DNA from: Dyadobacter sp. 676
GTDB taxonomy: Bacteria; Bacteroidota; Bacteroidia; Cytophagales; Spirosomataceae
Length of the DNA stretch: 64,000 nucleotides
Direction of reading: 5' to 3'
Assembly (NCBI RefSeq): GCF_040448675.1
Contig: NZ_CP159289.1
Coordinates: 2,666,001-2,730,000, forward strand
The notes below the pieces were generated by a model that saw nothing but the letters and a program-made list of their open reading frames with translations, searched no databases and was not told the DNA's origin. A program made the translations under genes and the position numbers. Numbering within the stretch: the stretch's first letter is position 1; every line of letters starts with the position of its first letter. Below, piece after piece: positions 45,347-53,755 of this stretch.

Positions 45347-46258
45347 ATGGGAAAGAAAGTATTGATTACCGGCGGCACCGGGCTTGTCGGCATGCGACTG
45401 ACCCAGATGCTGCTCGATAAAGGCTATGAAGTCGCGTTCCTAAGCCGGAAAAGGACGAATATCCCTTCCGTTCGCGTTTTTGAATGGGATATTCAAAGAG
45501 GATATATCGAAGAGGGTGCGCTCGATAACCTGCATTTCCTCGTGCATTTCGCCGGTACCAACATCGCCGAAGGGCGCTGGACTGACGCACGCAAGAAATC
45601 TATCTTTGAAAGCCGCACCGAATCCATCCGGCTCATCGCACGAAAACTGGCTGAACAACCTGTAAAACCCGTCGCATTCGCTTCCGCATCCGGCATCAGC
45701 TACTATGGGCAGGACACCGGTGATCGCAGGAACACGGAGGCTACCCCCGCAGGCAACGATTTTTTGTCGCAAGTCAGCGTCGAATGGGAAAAAGCCGCGG
45801 ATGAAATTACCATGCTGGGTATTCGCACGGTAAAACTCCGGACCGGCATTGTTATCGCTAAAGAAGGCGGCGCAATCCCGAAAATGGCATTCCCCGCACG
45901 TTTCGGGCTTGGCGCTCCGCTGGGTTCGGGCAAGCAATGGGTTTCATGGATCCACCTCGACGATATGTGCGCCATGTACATCGAAGCGCTGGAAAACGAA
46001 AGCTGGCATGGGACTTACAATGCGGTTGCAAAGCCGCCCGTAACGAACGACGAGCTTATAAAGGCAATTTGCAAAGTGCTCCGCCGCCCCCGGTGGCTGC
46101 CTAATGTGCCTGCGTTCGCATTAAAACTGGCTTTCGGAGAAATGGCCGGGGCCGTACTGGGCGGGAATTATGTGATAAATGAAAGAATAGAGCGGGAAAC
46201 CGCTTTTCGATACCAATACGGTGACCTCGAAGCCGCTTTGAAAGCGGAGTTGGGTTGA
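45347..46258 (+). CDS. TIGR01777-family NAD(P)-binding epimerase-like oxidoreductase
   Basis: This 303-residue protein is an extended short-chain dehydrogenase. The Rossmann motif KVLITGGTGLVGMRLTQ opens it. LHFLVHFAGTNIAEGRW follows, then ASASGISYYGQ and VKLRTGIVIAKEGGAIPKMA. The C-terminal DUF1731 part contains WLPNVPAFALKLAFGEMA. The family resembles YfcH and plant cell-division-inhibitor-like proteins; the substrate is unknown. It acts in the cytoplasm. The start was fixed at ATG 45347 by the promoter element and by the position of the glycine loop. Confidence 0.9.
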   Translation: MGKKVLITGGTGLVGMRLTQMLLDKGYEVAFLSRKRTNIPSVRVFEWDIQRGYIEEGALDNLHFLVHFAGTNIAEGRWTDARKKSIFESRTESIRLIARKLAEQPVKPVAFASASGISYYGQDTGDRRNTEATPAGNDFLSQVSVEWEKAADEITMLGIRTVKLRTGIVIAKEGGAIPKMAFPARFGLGAPLGSGKQWVSWIHLDDMCAMYIEALENESWHGTYNAVAKPPVTNDELIKAICKVLRRPRWLPNVPAFALKLAFGEMAGAVLGGNYVINERIERETAFRYQYGDLEAALKAELG

Positions 46259-46367
46259 ACTTTGGATATCAATAATCGAAAGGGGGCTGTCCGCGACTTT
46301 CAATAGAGCCGCAGACGACCATTCGCGTTCCGCAAAAAAGCCGACAGCCGATTGCCGACAGCCGAAG

Positions 46368-47864
46368 TCATTCTTCCTCCTCCTCGTCCTCCAACTCTTC
46401 CTCTTCGATCGTCAGCACCTGTGCGGTTTCAAGCCACTTTTCCCGCTGCACCTGCGCCTTGAAATCATCCAGCACATTCAGCTGCACATTGCCATTGCTG
46501 AAAACCGACATTTGCAGCCCCACAAACGCGAGCGCCTCATTCAAGCGATCTTCCAATGGCGTAGCGCTGAAAATGCATTCTTCCCAATACCATTCCAGCG
46601 ATTCGCCGGCCACTTCTTCCGCAATCGCGATGTAGTCTTCGAGCGTATAACCGATAAACGGCTTGCCGAAGCGCACCCACAACAACCGCATCACATCATC
46701 CAGCGACTGCGCGTGGTTGGTTTTCCTCCTTAAATACAGATCCAAAATAAGCGCTACCAGCGCACCTTTATGATAGACCGACACTTTCCGGTTCGGAATG
46801 CCTTTCTCATAACCGTCGAGCCAGAGATCGAACGACGATTCCGCGAGCGACTGTGCCGCGTGGGCGCTGCTTTCGAAATGGCGCTTCATGTACACCTGCA
46901 GTTCCTTCACATATGCCTCGTCGTTGAAAACGCCGGCCCGCCTCAGGAACAGATCGCCGTAGTAAGTCGTACAACCTTCGGCCACGAAGCAGGTCTCGAA
47001 ATAATTTTCCTTGGTGAAATCATAAGGCAAAAGCTCCGCCGGGCGAATGCGGATGATGTTCCAAGCGTGAAATAGCTCATGCGAGCTTACGCCCAGGAGG
47101 TCGGAGTAGAGACCTTCACCCTCGTCGTCCGGGCCGAGTACGATCATCGTGGAATTCTGGTGCTCCACGCCGTGATAGAATGCAGTTGGCAATATCAGGT
47201 TCAGGAAGTGGTAATCCTTTTCCGGAAACTCCTGCATCATGGCGATCTGCTCCCGCGAAAAGCGCCGGAAATCACGCTCGATACGTCGCCAGTTGGGTTT
47301 CAGGTTCCCGTGCATCCAGATATTGAAATGCACACCGCGGACTTCGTATTCACATTTTTGCAAACTTGCCGACGCCAGCATCGGGCTGTCGACCAGTTGA
47401 TAAAAGTCCCTTGCCGCAAGCGCATTCTTTCCTGCCTTCGGCAATCCACAGGCAATCTCGTAACCTTCGGGCAAATCCAGCTCGACGTAGTAAGGTTCGG
47501 TGATCCGGCCTTCGGTATACATGCAGAAGTTGACAAAATTGAGGTACCACAATTCCTCGTCCACGTAGCTGCTGCCCGCATTTTGAATGGAGGCGTAATA
47601 AGTATAATGTATCCGTACCTCGTTTTGGCCCGCAGTTCCAACCCGCCACCGGTCTTTGGTTACCTTATGCAGGGGCAGTTTGTGACCGGCGGGTGAGATC
47701 GCTTCGATAAATTGAATATTTTTGGCGAAGTTTTGCAATTCGTACCGCCCGGGGCGCCATGCCGGCAATTGGATTTCGATGTGATCGCCGTTGATTTCAG
47801 GAATGGTGTAGGTGATGTCGAGAAAACGGGATTGCGGGTCAGGTACGGAAACGTAATAATGCAT
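46368..47864 (-). CDS. M61-family (glycyl aminopeptidase-like) zinc peptidase
   Basis: This 498-residue protein has an N-terminal beta-domain (YYVSVPDPQSRFLDITYTIP and LPAWRPGRYELQNFAKNI) and the gluzincin site HELFHAWNIIR (His262, Glu263, His266) with the third ligand Glu296 in FVAEGCTTYYGDL. It lacks the C-terminal PDZ domain of many M61 members and ends in a strongly acidic tail (IEEEELEDEEEEE). No signal peptide is evident, so it may be cytoplasmic. Peptide substrates with small N-terminal residues are known for the family, but specificity here is open. Confidence 0.9.
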   Translation of the reverse strand: MHYYVSVPDPQSRFLDITYTIPEINGDHIEIQLPAWRPGRYELQNFAKNIQFIEAISPAGHKLPLHKVTKDRWRVGTAGQNEVRIHYTYYASIQNAGSSYVDEELWYLNFVNFCMYTEGRITEPYYVELDLPEGYEIACGLPKAGKNALAARDFYQLVDSPMLASASLQKCEYEVRGVHFNIWMHGNLKPNWRRIERDFRRFSREQIAMMQEFPEKDYHFLNLILPTAFYHGVEHQNSTMIVLGPDDEGEGLYSDLLGVSSHELFHAWNIIRIRPAELLPYDFTKENYFETCFVAEGCTTYYGDLFLRRAGVFNDEAYVKELQVYMKRHFESSAHAAQSLAESSFDLWLDGYEKGIPNRKVSVYHKGALVALILDLYLRRKTNHAQSLDDVMRLLWVRFGKPFIGYTLEDYIAIAEEVAGESLEWYWEECIFSATPLEDRLNEALAFVGLQMSVFSNGNVQLNVLDDFKAQVQREKWLETAQVLTIEEEELEDEEEEE

Positions 47865-47971
47865 AGACTAAACGCGTGGTGTTAAGAGGGCCGGAAGCGC
47901 AGTTTGGAGCAGACCAAAAACAGAAGTTCCTACGTTACCAGTTACAATATTATAAAATAAACGATTTTCAG

Positions 47972-48638
47972 ATGAAAAGTAAAATCCTCCTGCCAGTGAT
48001 ATTCCTGCTGGCGGTTTTGATCAGCCCCTCTCTCATGGCGCAAAACGACGAGTACTACCGTCCCGATTCGTTGCGTAAAGAGCAGCCGGAAAGGAAGGAA
48101 GTCCCCCCCCGTCGAAAGGAAACCGCAAGATCAGAAGCCCGTCCTGGCAGAGAAGAAGAAGCTGGAAGATTTCAAGGATAAAAAGTTTATCGAACGGCTG
48201 CGCCTTGGAGGCAGTTTCGGATTGAGCCTGGGAACTGTTACCAATATCAACCTGTCGCCGATGGCAGGTTACGAGATTACCGAAAAGCTGGTCGGCGGCG
48301 TGGGCGCGACGATCATGTATTTCCGCTACAAATATTACGATATCAACACCGCCTACTATGGCGGTCGCGCGTTCCTAATGTATAATGTGATCCCGGTGGT
48401 CAACATTATCGGCGAATTCGAGGCATTGAACGTGGAGGGATCGTACCAGAAACGGCAATGGCTGGGCTCCCCGATGCTCGGGGCCTCGTATTCGCAGCCG
48501 ATCGGAGGCAAATTTATCAAGGCGGTACATCTGACGGCCCTGTACAATCTCAGTTACGACAGCCAGATCGACAAATACAGCGGCCAGAACCTGTCGCCCT
48601 ACGGCAGCCCGTTTGTTTTCAGGGTGACATTCCTGTAA
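47972..48638 (+). CDS. Small outer-membrane-type beta-barrel protein; frameshifted at a C8 run
   Basis: With one C fewer in the run at 48103-48110 this gives a 221-residue exported protein. It has a signal peptide (LLPVIFLLAVLISPSLMAQ), a charged linker (RKPQDQKPVLAEKKKLEDFK) and a beta-strand-rich domain (RLRLGGSFGLSLGTVTNINL, SPMAGYEITEKLVGGVGATI). It ends in VFRVTFL with a terminal aromatic residue, typical of outer-membrane barrels. As written, the first frame ends at 48181 and the barrel has no signal peptide. The function is unknown. A terminator follows at 48663-48699. Confidence 0.75.
48103..48110 (+). repeat. C8 homopolymer at the frameshift in the barrel-protein gene
   Basis: Eight C follow GT. 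With seven, the frame reads KEVPPVERKPQDQKP and continues to 48638. Confidence 0.9.
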
Positions 48639-48662
48639 GCATTATATTCAGGCCTGATTTTT

Positions 48663-48699
48663 AAGTCTTCATTTGAACTAACCTGTCAAATGAAGACTT
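48663..48699 (+). terminator. Rho-independent terminator
   Basis: AAGTCTTCATTTGA (48663-48676) pairs perfectly with TCAAATGAAGACTT (48686-48699), followed by T-rich sequence. Confidence 0.85.
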
Positions 48700-48721
48700 T
48701 TTATTCAATATCAACATATTT

Positions 48722-49354
48722 ATGGAAAACCCCGTACTAATTTTTGGCGCCGGCGACCTCGGGATGCAGGCCCTCGATATTTTCAGAAGAAATAATGTGC
48801 TCGTGTATGGCTTCCTCGACGACCACGCGGAGCTGCATGGCAGGGAGTTCGGCGAAGTGAGCGTGCTTGGTAATACCGACGATCCGAGCTACCTTAATAT
48901 TATAGGTTCCAAATGCGAGGCATTCATCGCGATCGGCGAGCGCTCGGTACGCGAGCGACTCGTAGTAACACTGAACGAGGAGCATAAGAATATGCCCGTG
49001 AACGCGATCCACGACAGCGCGGTGATTTCGGGCATGGCGTCGATCGGGCACGGTAACCTCGTCGCGGCACGCGCCACTATCGGAGCCCGTACGGTGATCG
49101 GACATCACTGCCTGGTACAAACGGGCGCGATTATCGACACCTCCGTCATTGTGGGCGATTTCGTGACTATCGGCGCGGGCGCAATTGTAAACGACCGCGT
49201 GAGGCTGGCCGATGGCGTGTTCATCGGTTCCGGCGCGGTGATTGTGGCCGGTATTGAAATTGGCAAGAATGCACGGATCGGTGCAGGATCGGTCGTCGTA
49301 GAGAATGTTCCTGCCGGCGCCACCTATTTTGGCAATCCGGCCCGGAAAATCTGA
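48722..49354 (+). CDS. NeuD/PglD-family sugar O- or N-acyltransferase
   Basis: This 210-residue protein has an N-terminal Rossmann-like part (PVLIFGAGDLGMQALDIFRR). A left-handed parallel beta-helix of hexapeptide repeats follows (ISGMASIGHGNLVAARATIG, then IGARTVIGHHCLVQTGAIID and so on), ending GNPARKI. Members use acetyl-CoA to acetylate amino-sugar nucleotides or sialic acids for surface glycans. No other glycan genes are adjacent, so the acceptor cannot be named. It is cytoplasmic and trimeric by family. A terminator lies just before it and yceD follows with its own promoter, so it is probably transcribed alone. Confidence 0.87.
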   Translation: MENPVLIFGAGDLGMQALDIFRRNNVLVYGFLDDHAELHGREFGEVSVLGNTDDPSYLNIIGSKCEAFIAIGERSVRERLVVTLNEEHKNMPVNAIHDSAVISGMASIGHGNLVAARATIGARTVIGHHCLVQTGAIIDTSVIVGDFVTIGAGAIVNDRVRLADGVFIGSGAVIVAGIEIGKNARIGAGSVVVENVPAGATYFGNPARKI

Positions 49355-49426
49355 TAATGCAGCGCATTAGTACCGGAAGGCCAACAATTTTCCGGCCCAA
49401 TGTTTTTTATTAAACTGAAACACATT

Positions 49427-49434
49427 ACCTTTGC
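49427..49434 (+). promoter_or_regulatory. Bacteroidota -7 promoter element of the yceD-accC cluster
   Basis: TACCTTTG is an exact TAnnTTTG match, 20 bases before the GTG at 49454. It lies downstream of an ATG at 49400, which therefore cannot be the start. Confidence 0.75.
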
Positions 49435-49453
49435 ACTCCTTTTGACAGAAAAA

Positions 49454-50011
49454 GTGAAAGAGCTAAGTAAATACAACATAGACATTTACGGTTTGGAAGA
49501 CAAACAGTATGACTATGATATGGAGTCTGGCGACGCTTTTTTCGAAGAAATGGAGCAGGATCTGATCGAGCACGGGCAATTTAAAACGCACGTGGTCCTG
49601 AACAAATCGGCAACGATGATCCAGCTGCGTTTTCAAACAAAAGGAAGCGTAACCCTGACTTGCGACCGCACACTGGAACCGTTCGAAGAACCGATTGATT
49701 CCGACGAACGCATCATATTGAAGTTCGGCGATCACAATGAGGAGCTGACGGAAGAGATCGAGATCATCAGCCGTAACACCAACAGGATCAACGTAGCGCG
49801 CTACATTTTCGACTTTATCGCGCTGTCGCTCCCGGTCAAAAAGCTCCACCCGAGCCTGCGGACAGAGGAAGACGAGTTCGATTTGGAGGGGGATGAGGAA
49901 GAAGGCACATTGGTGTATACTTCCGGCGGAGAATCGGAGGAAGGGGAAGAAGGTGAGGATGAAGAGAAGATCGACCCTCGCTGGGAAGCCTTGAAGAATT
50001 TGAAAAAGTAA
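49454..50011 (+). CDS. yceD: YceD/DUF177 protein
   Basis: This 185-residue protein belongs to the YceD family that nearly always precedes rpmF and links to 23S rRNA or lipid homeostasis. It begins VKELSKYNIDIYGLEDKQYD with a GTG start, supported by the promoter at 49427-49434. The family core is HVVLNKSATMIQLRFQTKGS and VTLTCDRTLEPFEEPI, here without the second CxxC Cys pair of some relatives. It ends in a very acidic tail (GDEEEGTLVYTSGGESEEGE and so on) and DPRWEALKNLKK. The order yceD-rpmF-plsX-fabH is the classical bacterial arrangement. Confidence 0.9.
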   Translation: MKELSKYNIDIYGLEDKQYDYDMESGDAFFEEMEQDLIEHGQFKTHVVLNKSATMIQLRFQTKGSVTLTCDRTLEPFEEPIDSDERIILKFGDHNEELTEEIEIISRNTNRINVARYIFDFIALSLPVKKLHPSLRTEEDEFDLEGDEEEGTLVYTSGGESEEGEEGEDEEKIDPRWEALKNLKK

Positions 50012-50272
50012 CTTTCTTTTTTGATTCGTCGGTTAAAACCGACGATAGAGGATTGAAGGGGGCAGAAAAAGAATCAATTAGAATCAACTGCAAAGGATTG
50101 ATACAGAACAAAAAGAAGCATCTTGCTTATGCTTAGAATCAGTTGGTCAAAACCAACTGCAAAGAACGCAACAAAAAAGAATCAATTTGCCGTCTGCTTC
50201 AGCTGACGGATAAAAAGATAGAGCACAACAGCTCAGATAACAAATAGTAAATAACAATAGACCAAAAATATC
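50012..50272. repeat. Intergenic region with three REP-like palindromes
   Basis: Palindromes CGTCGGTTAAAACCGACG (50027-50044), CAGTTGGT-CAAA-ACCAACTG (50140-50159) and CCGTCTGCTTCAGCTGACGG (50190-50209) occupy the gap between yceD and rpmF. They differ in sequence but share form and length with the RAYT-associated palindromes near 11.7 kb. Such hairpins in an operon may trim or stabilise the mRNA. Confidence 0.6.
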
Positions 50273-50467
50273 ATGGCACATCCTAAGCGGAGACATTCCA
50301 GCACCCGTCGCGATTCACGCAGAGCGCACGATTTCCTTACCGGAAAGCAGTTGGGAACTGATGCTACAACCGGAGAAATCCACCAATTGCACCGTGCACA
50401 CGTACACGAAGGCAACCTGGTTTACAGAGGTAAAGTTGTAGTTGAGAACTATACTAAAACGGTTTAG
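50273..50467 (+). CDS. rpmF: Ribosomal protein bL32
   Basis: This 64-residue basic protein begins MAHPKRRHSSTRRDSRRAHD, the bL32 signature, and ends YRGKVVVENYTKTV. It lacks the four cysteines of the zinc-ribbon form; the corresponding segments read LGTDATTGEIHQLHR and HVHEGNLVYRG, so this is a zinc-free form. It lies between yceD and plsX as in most bacteria. Confidence 0.95.
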   Translation: MAHPKRRHSSTRRDSRRAHDFLTGKQLGTDATTGEIHQLHRAHVHEGNLVYRGKVVVENYTKTV

Positions 50468-50598
50468 TTTCAGTCGATGAGCAATTCAATTTCGCAGCAG
50501 CCCTATAAAAGTTGTTGCGAAATTCTTTTTTACTGCGGCACATCTGCTAAATTTACACCTTCGGTTTCTAACTTATTTGTCAAAATAACAGCGTGTAA

Positions 50599-51538
50599 AT
50601 GAAAATTGCGGTAGATGCTATGGGGGGGAGATTTAGCTCCGCAAGCAATTGTCGAAGGGGTGATCCAAGCCTCTTCTGAGCTACCATCCGAGGCGAGAAT
50701 CGTATTAATTGGCCGTGAAAACGTGATCTGGGACATTTTCAACCAGCACAACTTCACTCCTACTAATGTTGACGTCGTTCACGCAGAAGATGTAATCGAG
50801 ATGGGGGAACATCCTACCAAAGCCCTTTCTCAAAAACCCAATTCCAGCATTGGAGTGGGGTTCAAGCTTCTGAAAGAAAAAGAGGTAGATATATTCTGCA
50901 GTGCGGGAAATACCGGTGCCATGCACGTGGGCGCCCTTTTCAGCATTAAAGCCATCGAAGGCATTCTTCGTCCTGCCATCGCAGGTCTTGTTCCACAGGT
51001 AGGAGGCGGTTATGCCGTTATGCTCGACATCGGTGCCAATGCCGATTGTAAACCGGAAGTCCTTTCGCAATTCGGTGAAATCGGCTCGATTTTCGCCCAA
51101 CACACTTTTCAGATCGATAGACCGCGGGTTGCACTGATGAACATCGGGGAAGAAGAGCAAAAAGGTTCCCTGACCTCGCAGGCTACTTATCCCCTTCTGA
51201 AACAAAACAAACGCATCAATTTTATCGGAAATATCGAAGGCAAAGACCTTTTCACCAACAAGGCCGACGTGATCGTAACCGACGGCTTTACGGGCAATAT
51301 TTTGTTCAAACTCGGAGAGTCTCTTTATGAGATTTCCAAGAAAAGAGGTTTCCAGGACGATTTTATCGACCAAACGAACTACGAGTCCATCGGAGGCAGT
51401 CCCATTATCGGGGTGAATGGAAATGTGATGATCGCGCACGGGGTGTCAACGCCTCTGGCCATCAAAAATATGGTTGACTGGGCTTACAAACAGGTGAAAT
51501 CAAAAGCTTACCTGCACATCGCCCAGGCATTGAACTAA
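50599..51538 (+). CDS. plsX: Phosphate acyltransferase PlsX; frameshifted at a G7 run
   Basis: PlsX converts acyl-ACP to acyl-phosphate for phospholipid synthesis. With six G in the run at 50622-50628 the start reads MKIAVDAMGGDLAPQAIVEG, the invariant PlsX N-terminus, and gives 312 residues. Later family segments are intact: SSIGVGFKLLKEKEVDIFCS, AGNTGAMHVGALF, LDIGANADCKPEVL, VALMNIGEEEQKG and VTDGFTGNILFK. As written, the first codons are cut off by the shift. An internal start (50615) would lose part of the nucleotide-fold loop. Because plsX is usually essential, the extra base is probably not real. Confidence 0.92.
50622..50628 (+). repeat. G7 homopolymer at the frameshift in plsX
   Basis: Seven G after AT. 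With six, DAMGGDLAP is restored. Confidence 0.92.
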
Positions 51539-51558
51539 CAACGGATGCTGACAACCAC

Positions 51559-51621
51559 ATGACTATGAAAAAACTGAAACTGTCCCTTTTTACCAAATCT
51601 ATTCGGATTTTGAATAGTTGA
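51559..51621 (+). CDS. Possible 20-residue micro-ORF between plsX and fabH
   Basis: ATG at 51559 gives MTMKKLKLSLFTKSIRILNS, a small basic amphipathic peptide. It ends 6 bases before the fabH ATG. It could be chance or a leader that couples translation. Nothing else supports it. Confidence 0.2.
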   Translation: MTMKKLKLSLFTKSIRILNS

Positions 51622-51627
51622 TTTATC

Positions 51628-52623
51628 ATGACCCATATTAAAGCCTCTATAACAGGAATACAAGGTTATGTGCCTGATTATGTTTTGACTAATGCAGAGT
51701 TGGAAACAATGGTTGCGACGAACGACGAATGGATCGTTAGCCGCACAGGCATCAAAGAAAGGCGTATTCTCAAAGGCGAAGGTTTAGGAAGTTCACATAT
51801 GGGTGCGGAGGCTGTAAAAGGATTGCTCGCCAAAACCGATACACGTCCCGAAGAAATCGACCTGCTAATCTGCGCTACCACCACACCCGATTTTGTTTTC
51901 CCTTGTACGGCTAACCTCATTTGCGATATGGTCGGCATCCGCAATGTCGGAAGCTTCGATATCCAGGCGGCCTGCTCGGGTTTTATTTACGCATTGACAC
52001 TCGGCTCGCAGTTTATCGAGACCGGAAAATATAAAAAAATCATTGTCGTAGGTTCGGATAAAATGTCGGCGATCGTCGACTATACCGACCGTAAAACCTG
52101 TATCCTCTTTGGCGACGGCGCAGGTGCCGTCCTGCTCGAACCGGATACGGAAGGAAACGGCATTCTGGATTCGATCATCAAATCGGACGGGGCGGGTTAT
52201 CCTTACCTCAACCAGAAGGCCGGGGGAAGCCGCTATCCACCTACCCACGAAACTGTTGAAAACAGGCTGCATTATGTTTATCAGGATGGTGCGCAGGTCT
52301 TCAAATTCGCTGTAACCAATATGGCCGACATTGCCGCGGATATCATGGAGCGCAATGGCCTTAACAGCGATAATGTCGCATGGCTGGTACCTCATCAGGC
52401 CAACCGCCGCATCATCGAAGCCACCGCCAACCGCATGGGCGTCGGAATGGACAAGGTGATGATGAACATACACAAATACGGAAATACCACGGCGGCGACC
52501 ATACCGCTTTGTCTGTGGGATTATGAATCACAACTTAAAAAAGGCGACAACCTGATACTGGCCGCTTTCGGCGGAGGCTTTACCTGGGGCGCGATGTACC
52601 TCAAATGGGGTATCGGCGTGTAG
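51628..52623 (+). CDS. fabH: Beta-ketoacyl-ACP synthase III
   Basis: This 331-residue thiolase-fold enzyme starts fatty-acid chains by condensing acetyl-CoA or branched acyl-CoA with malonyl-ACP. The catalytic triad is visible: Cys116 in [11 protein letters not shown], His256 in VPHQANRRI and Asn286 in HKYGNTTAA. The family opening [10 protein letters not shown] and [11 protein letters not shown] are present. It lies between plsX and efp. Starter preference cannot be read from sequence. Confidence 0.96.
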   Translation: MTHIKASITGIQGYVPDYVLTNAELETMVATNDEWIVSRTGIKERRILKGEGLGSSHMGAEAVKGLLAKTDTRPEEIDLLICATTTPDFVFPCTANLICDMVGIRNVGSFDIQAACSGFIYALTLGSQFIETGKYKKIIVVGSDKMSAIVDYTDRKTCILFGDGAGAVLLEPDTEGNGILDSIIKSDGAGYPYLNQKAGGSRYPPTHETVENRLHYVYQDGAQVFKFAVTNMADIAADIMERNGLNSDNVAWLVPHQANRRIIEATANRMGVGMDKVMMNIHKYGNTTAATIPLCLWDYESQLKKGDNLILAAFGGGFTWGAMYLKWGIGV

Positions 52624-52671
52624 GCATGTGATTTTCATTAAAGCATTATCATACAATTTATTAGCATAAAA

Positions 52672-53238
52672 ATGGCAACTACTGCAGATTTGCGTAACGG
52701 TCTGGTAATCGATTTCAACCACGATCTTTTTCAGGTGATTGAATTCCAACACGTGAAGCCCGGGAAGGGAAACGCGTTCGTACGTACCAAACTGAAAAGC
52801 CTTACTACCGGTAAAGTGCTGGACAATACCTTTTCGTCCGGCGCAGGCATCACGCCCGTACGTGTGGAAAGACACAAATTCCAGTTCCTATATAAAGACG
52901 AGGTTGGCTACAACTTCATGAACTCCGAAACATTCGACCAGGTATTGATCGACGAGAAACTGGTAACCAATGCCGACCTGATGAAGGAAGGCCAGGAGGT
53001 TGAGATCCTGATCAATACGGAGAACGAGGCGCCATTGACCTGCGAACTTCCTCCTTTCGTGGAACTAACGGTAACCTACTCGGAGCCCGGATTGAAAGGC
53101 GATACCGCCAACTCTCCGAAAAAAGCGATCGAGGTGGAAACCGGTGCGCGCATTATGGTGCCGCTTTTCATCGGCGAAGGCGAAAAAATCAAAGTTGACA
53201 CACGCACATACGAATACGTAGAAAGGGTTAAATCTTAA
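52672..53238 (+). CDS. efp: Elongation factor P
   Basis: This 188-residue, three-domain protein rescues ribosomes stalled at proline runs. Residues 27-38 (HVKPGKGNAFVR) form the domain I loop with Lys32 at the site that is modified in some bacteria. YKDEVGYNFMNSETFDQV and PKKAIEVETGARIMVPLF mark domains II and III. No EpmA/B modification genes are adjacent. It sits before accB, a known conserved neighbour. The proline-rich linker of AccB next door is the sort of sequence that needs this factor. Confidence 0.96.
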   Translation: MATTADLRNGLVIDFNHDLFQVIEFQHVKPGKGNAFVRTKLKSLTTGKVLDNTFSSGAGITPVRVERHKFQFLYKDEVGYNFMNSETFDQVLIDEKLVTNADLMKEGQEVEILINTENEAPLTCELPPFVELTVTYSEPGLKGDTANSPKKAIEVETGARIMVPLFIGEGEKIKVDTRTYEYVERVKS

Positions 53239-53242
53239 TTAA

Positions 53243-53725
53243 ATGGAAACCAAAGAAATCCAAAAACTGATTGACTTCATTGCCCAGTCGGGACTCGATG
53301 AAGTGAATATTGAAACGGCAGATCTGAAAATCAAGGTAAAACGCTACGGAACTGCACCGGTGGTATCATACACTCCGGCACCCGTCGCGGCACCTGCGCC
53401 CGCGATCGCTCCTGCGGCTCCGGCAGCAGCTGCGCCGGCCGCCCCCGCAGAGCCAGCGGTTTCCAAAGAACCGGCGTCTTCGAACCTCATTACCATTAAG
53501 TCCCCGATGATCGGTACGTTCTACCGCGCATCGAGCCCGGAAACGCCTGCTTTCGTTAACATCGGTGATGAAATCAAACCCGGAAAAGTTGTGTGCGTGA
53601 TCGAGGCGATGAAACTATTCAACGAAATCGAATCCGAAGTATCAGGTAAAATCGTTAAGATCCTGGTTGAAAACGCAACTCCGGTCGAATTCGACCAGCC
53701 ATTGTTCCTGGTTGAACCAGCGTAA
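53243..53725 (+). CDS. accB: Biotin carboxyl carrier protein of acetyl-CoA carboxylase
   Basis: This 160-residue protein carries biotin between the two half-reactions of acetyl-CoA carboxylase. The N-terminal helix (KEIQKLIDFIAQSGLDEVNI) is followed by a long Ala/Pro linker (about 38-73). The biotinyl domain has EAMKLFNEI with Lys124 as the attachment site, and the 'thumb' SPMIGTFYRASSPE is present. It starts 5 bp after efp and is followed by accC. Confidence 0.96.
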   Translation: METKEIQKLIDFIAQSGLDEVNIETADLKIKVKRYGTAPVVSYTPAPVAAPAPAIAPAAPAAAAPAAPAEPAVSKEPASSNLITIKSPMIGTFYRASSPETPAFVNIGDEIKPGKVVCVIEAMKLFNEIESEVSGKIVKILVENATPVEFDQPLFLVEPA

Positions 53726-53755
53726 CGCAGCGAACGAAAACTCACTGAAAATTTC

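Noticed and set aside
46338..46362. Terminator or regulatory repeat after the M61 gene
   Set aside because: GCCGACAGCCGA occurs twice as a direct repeat, but it does not form a stem with a U-run. It is probably chance.
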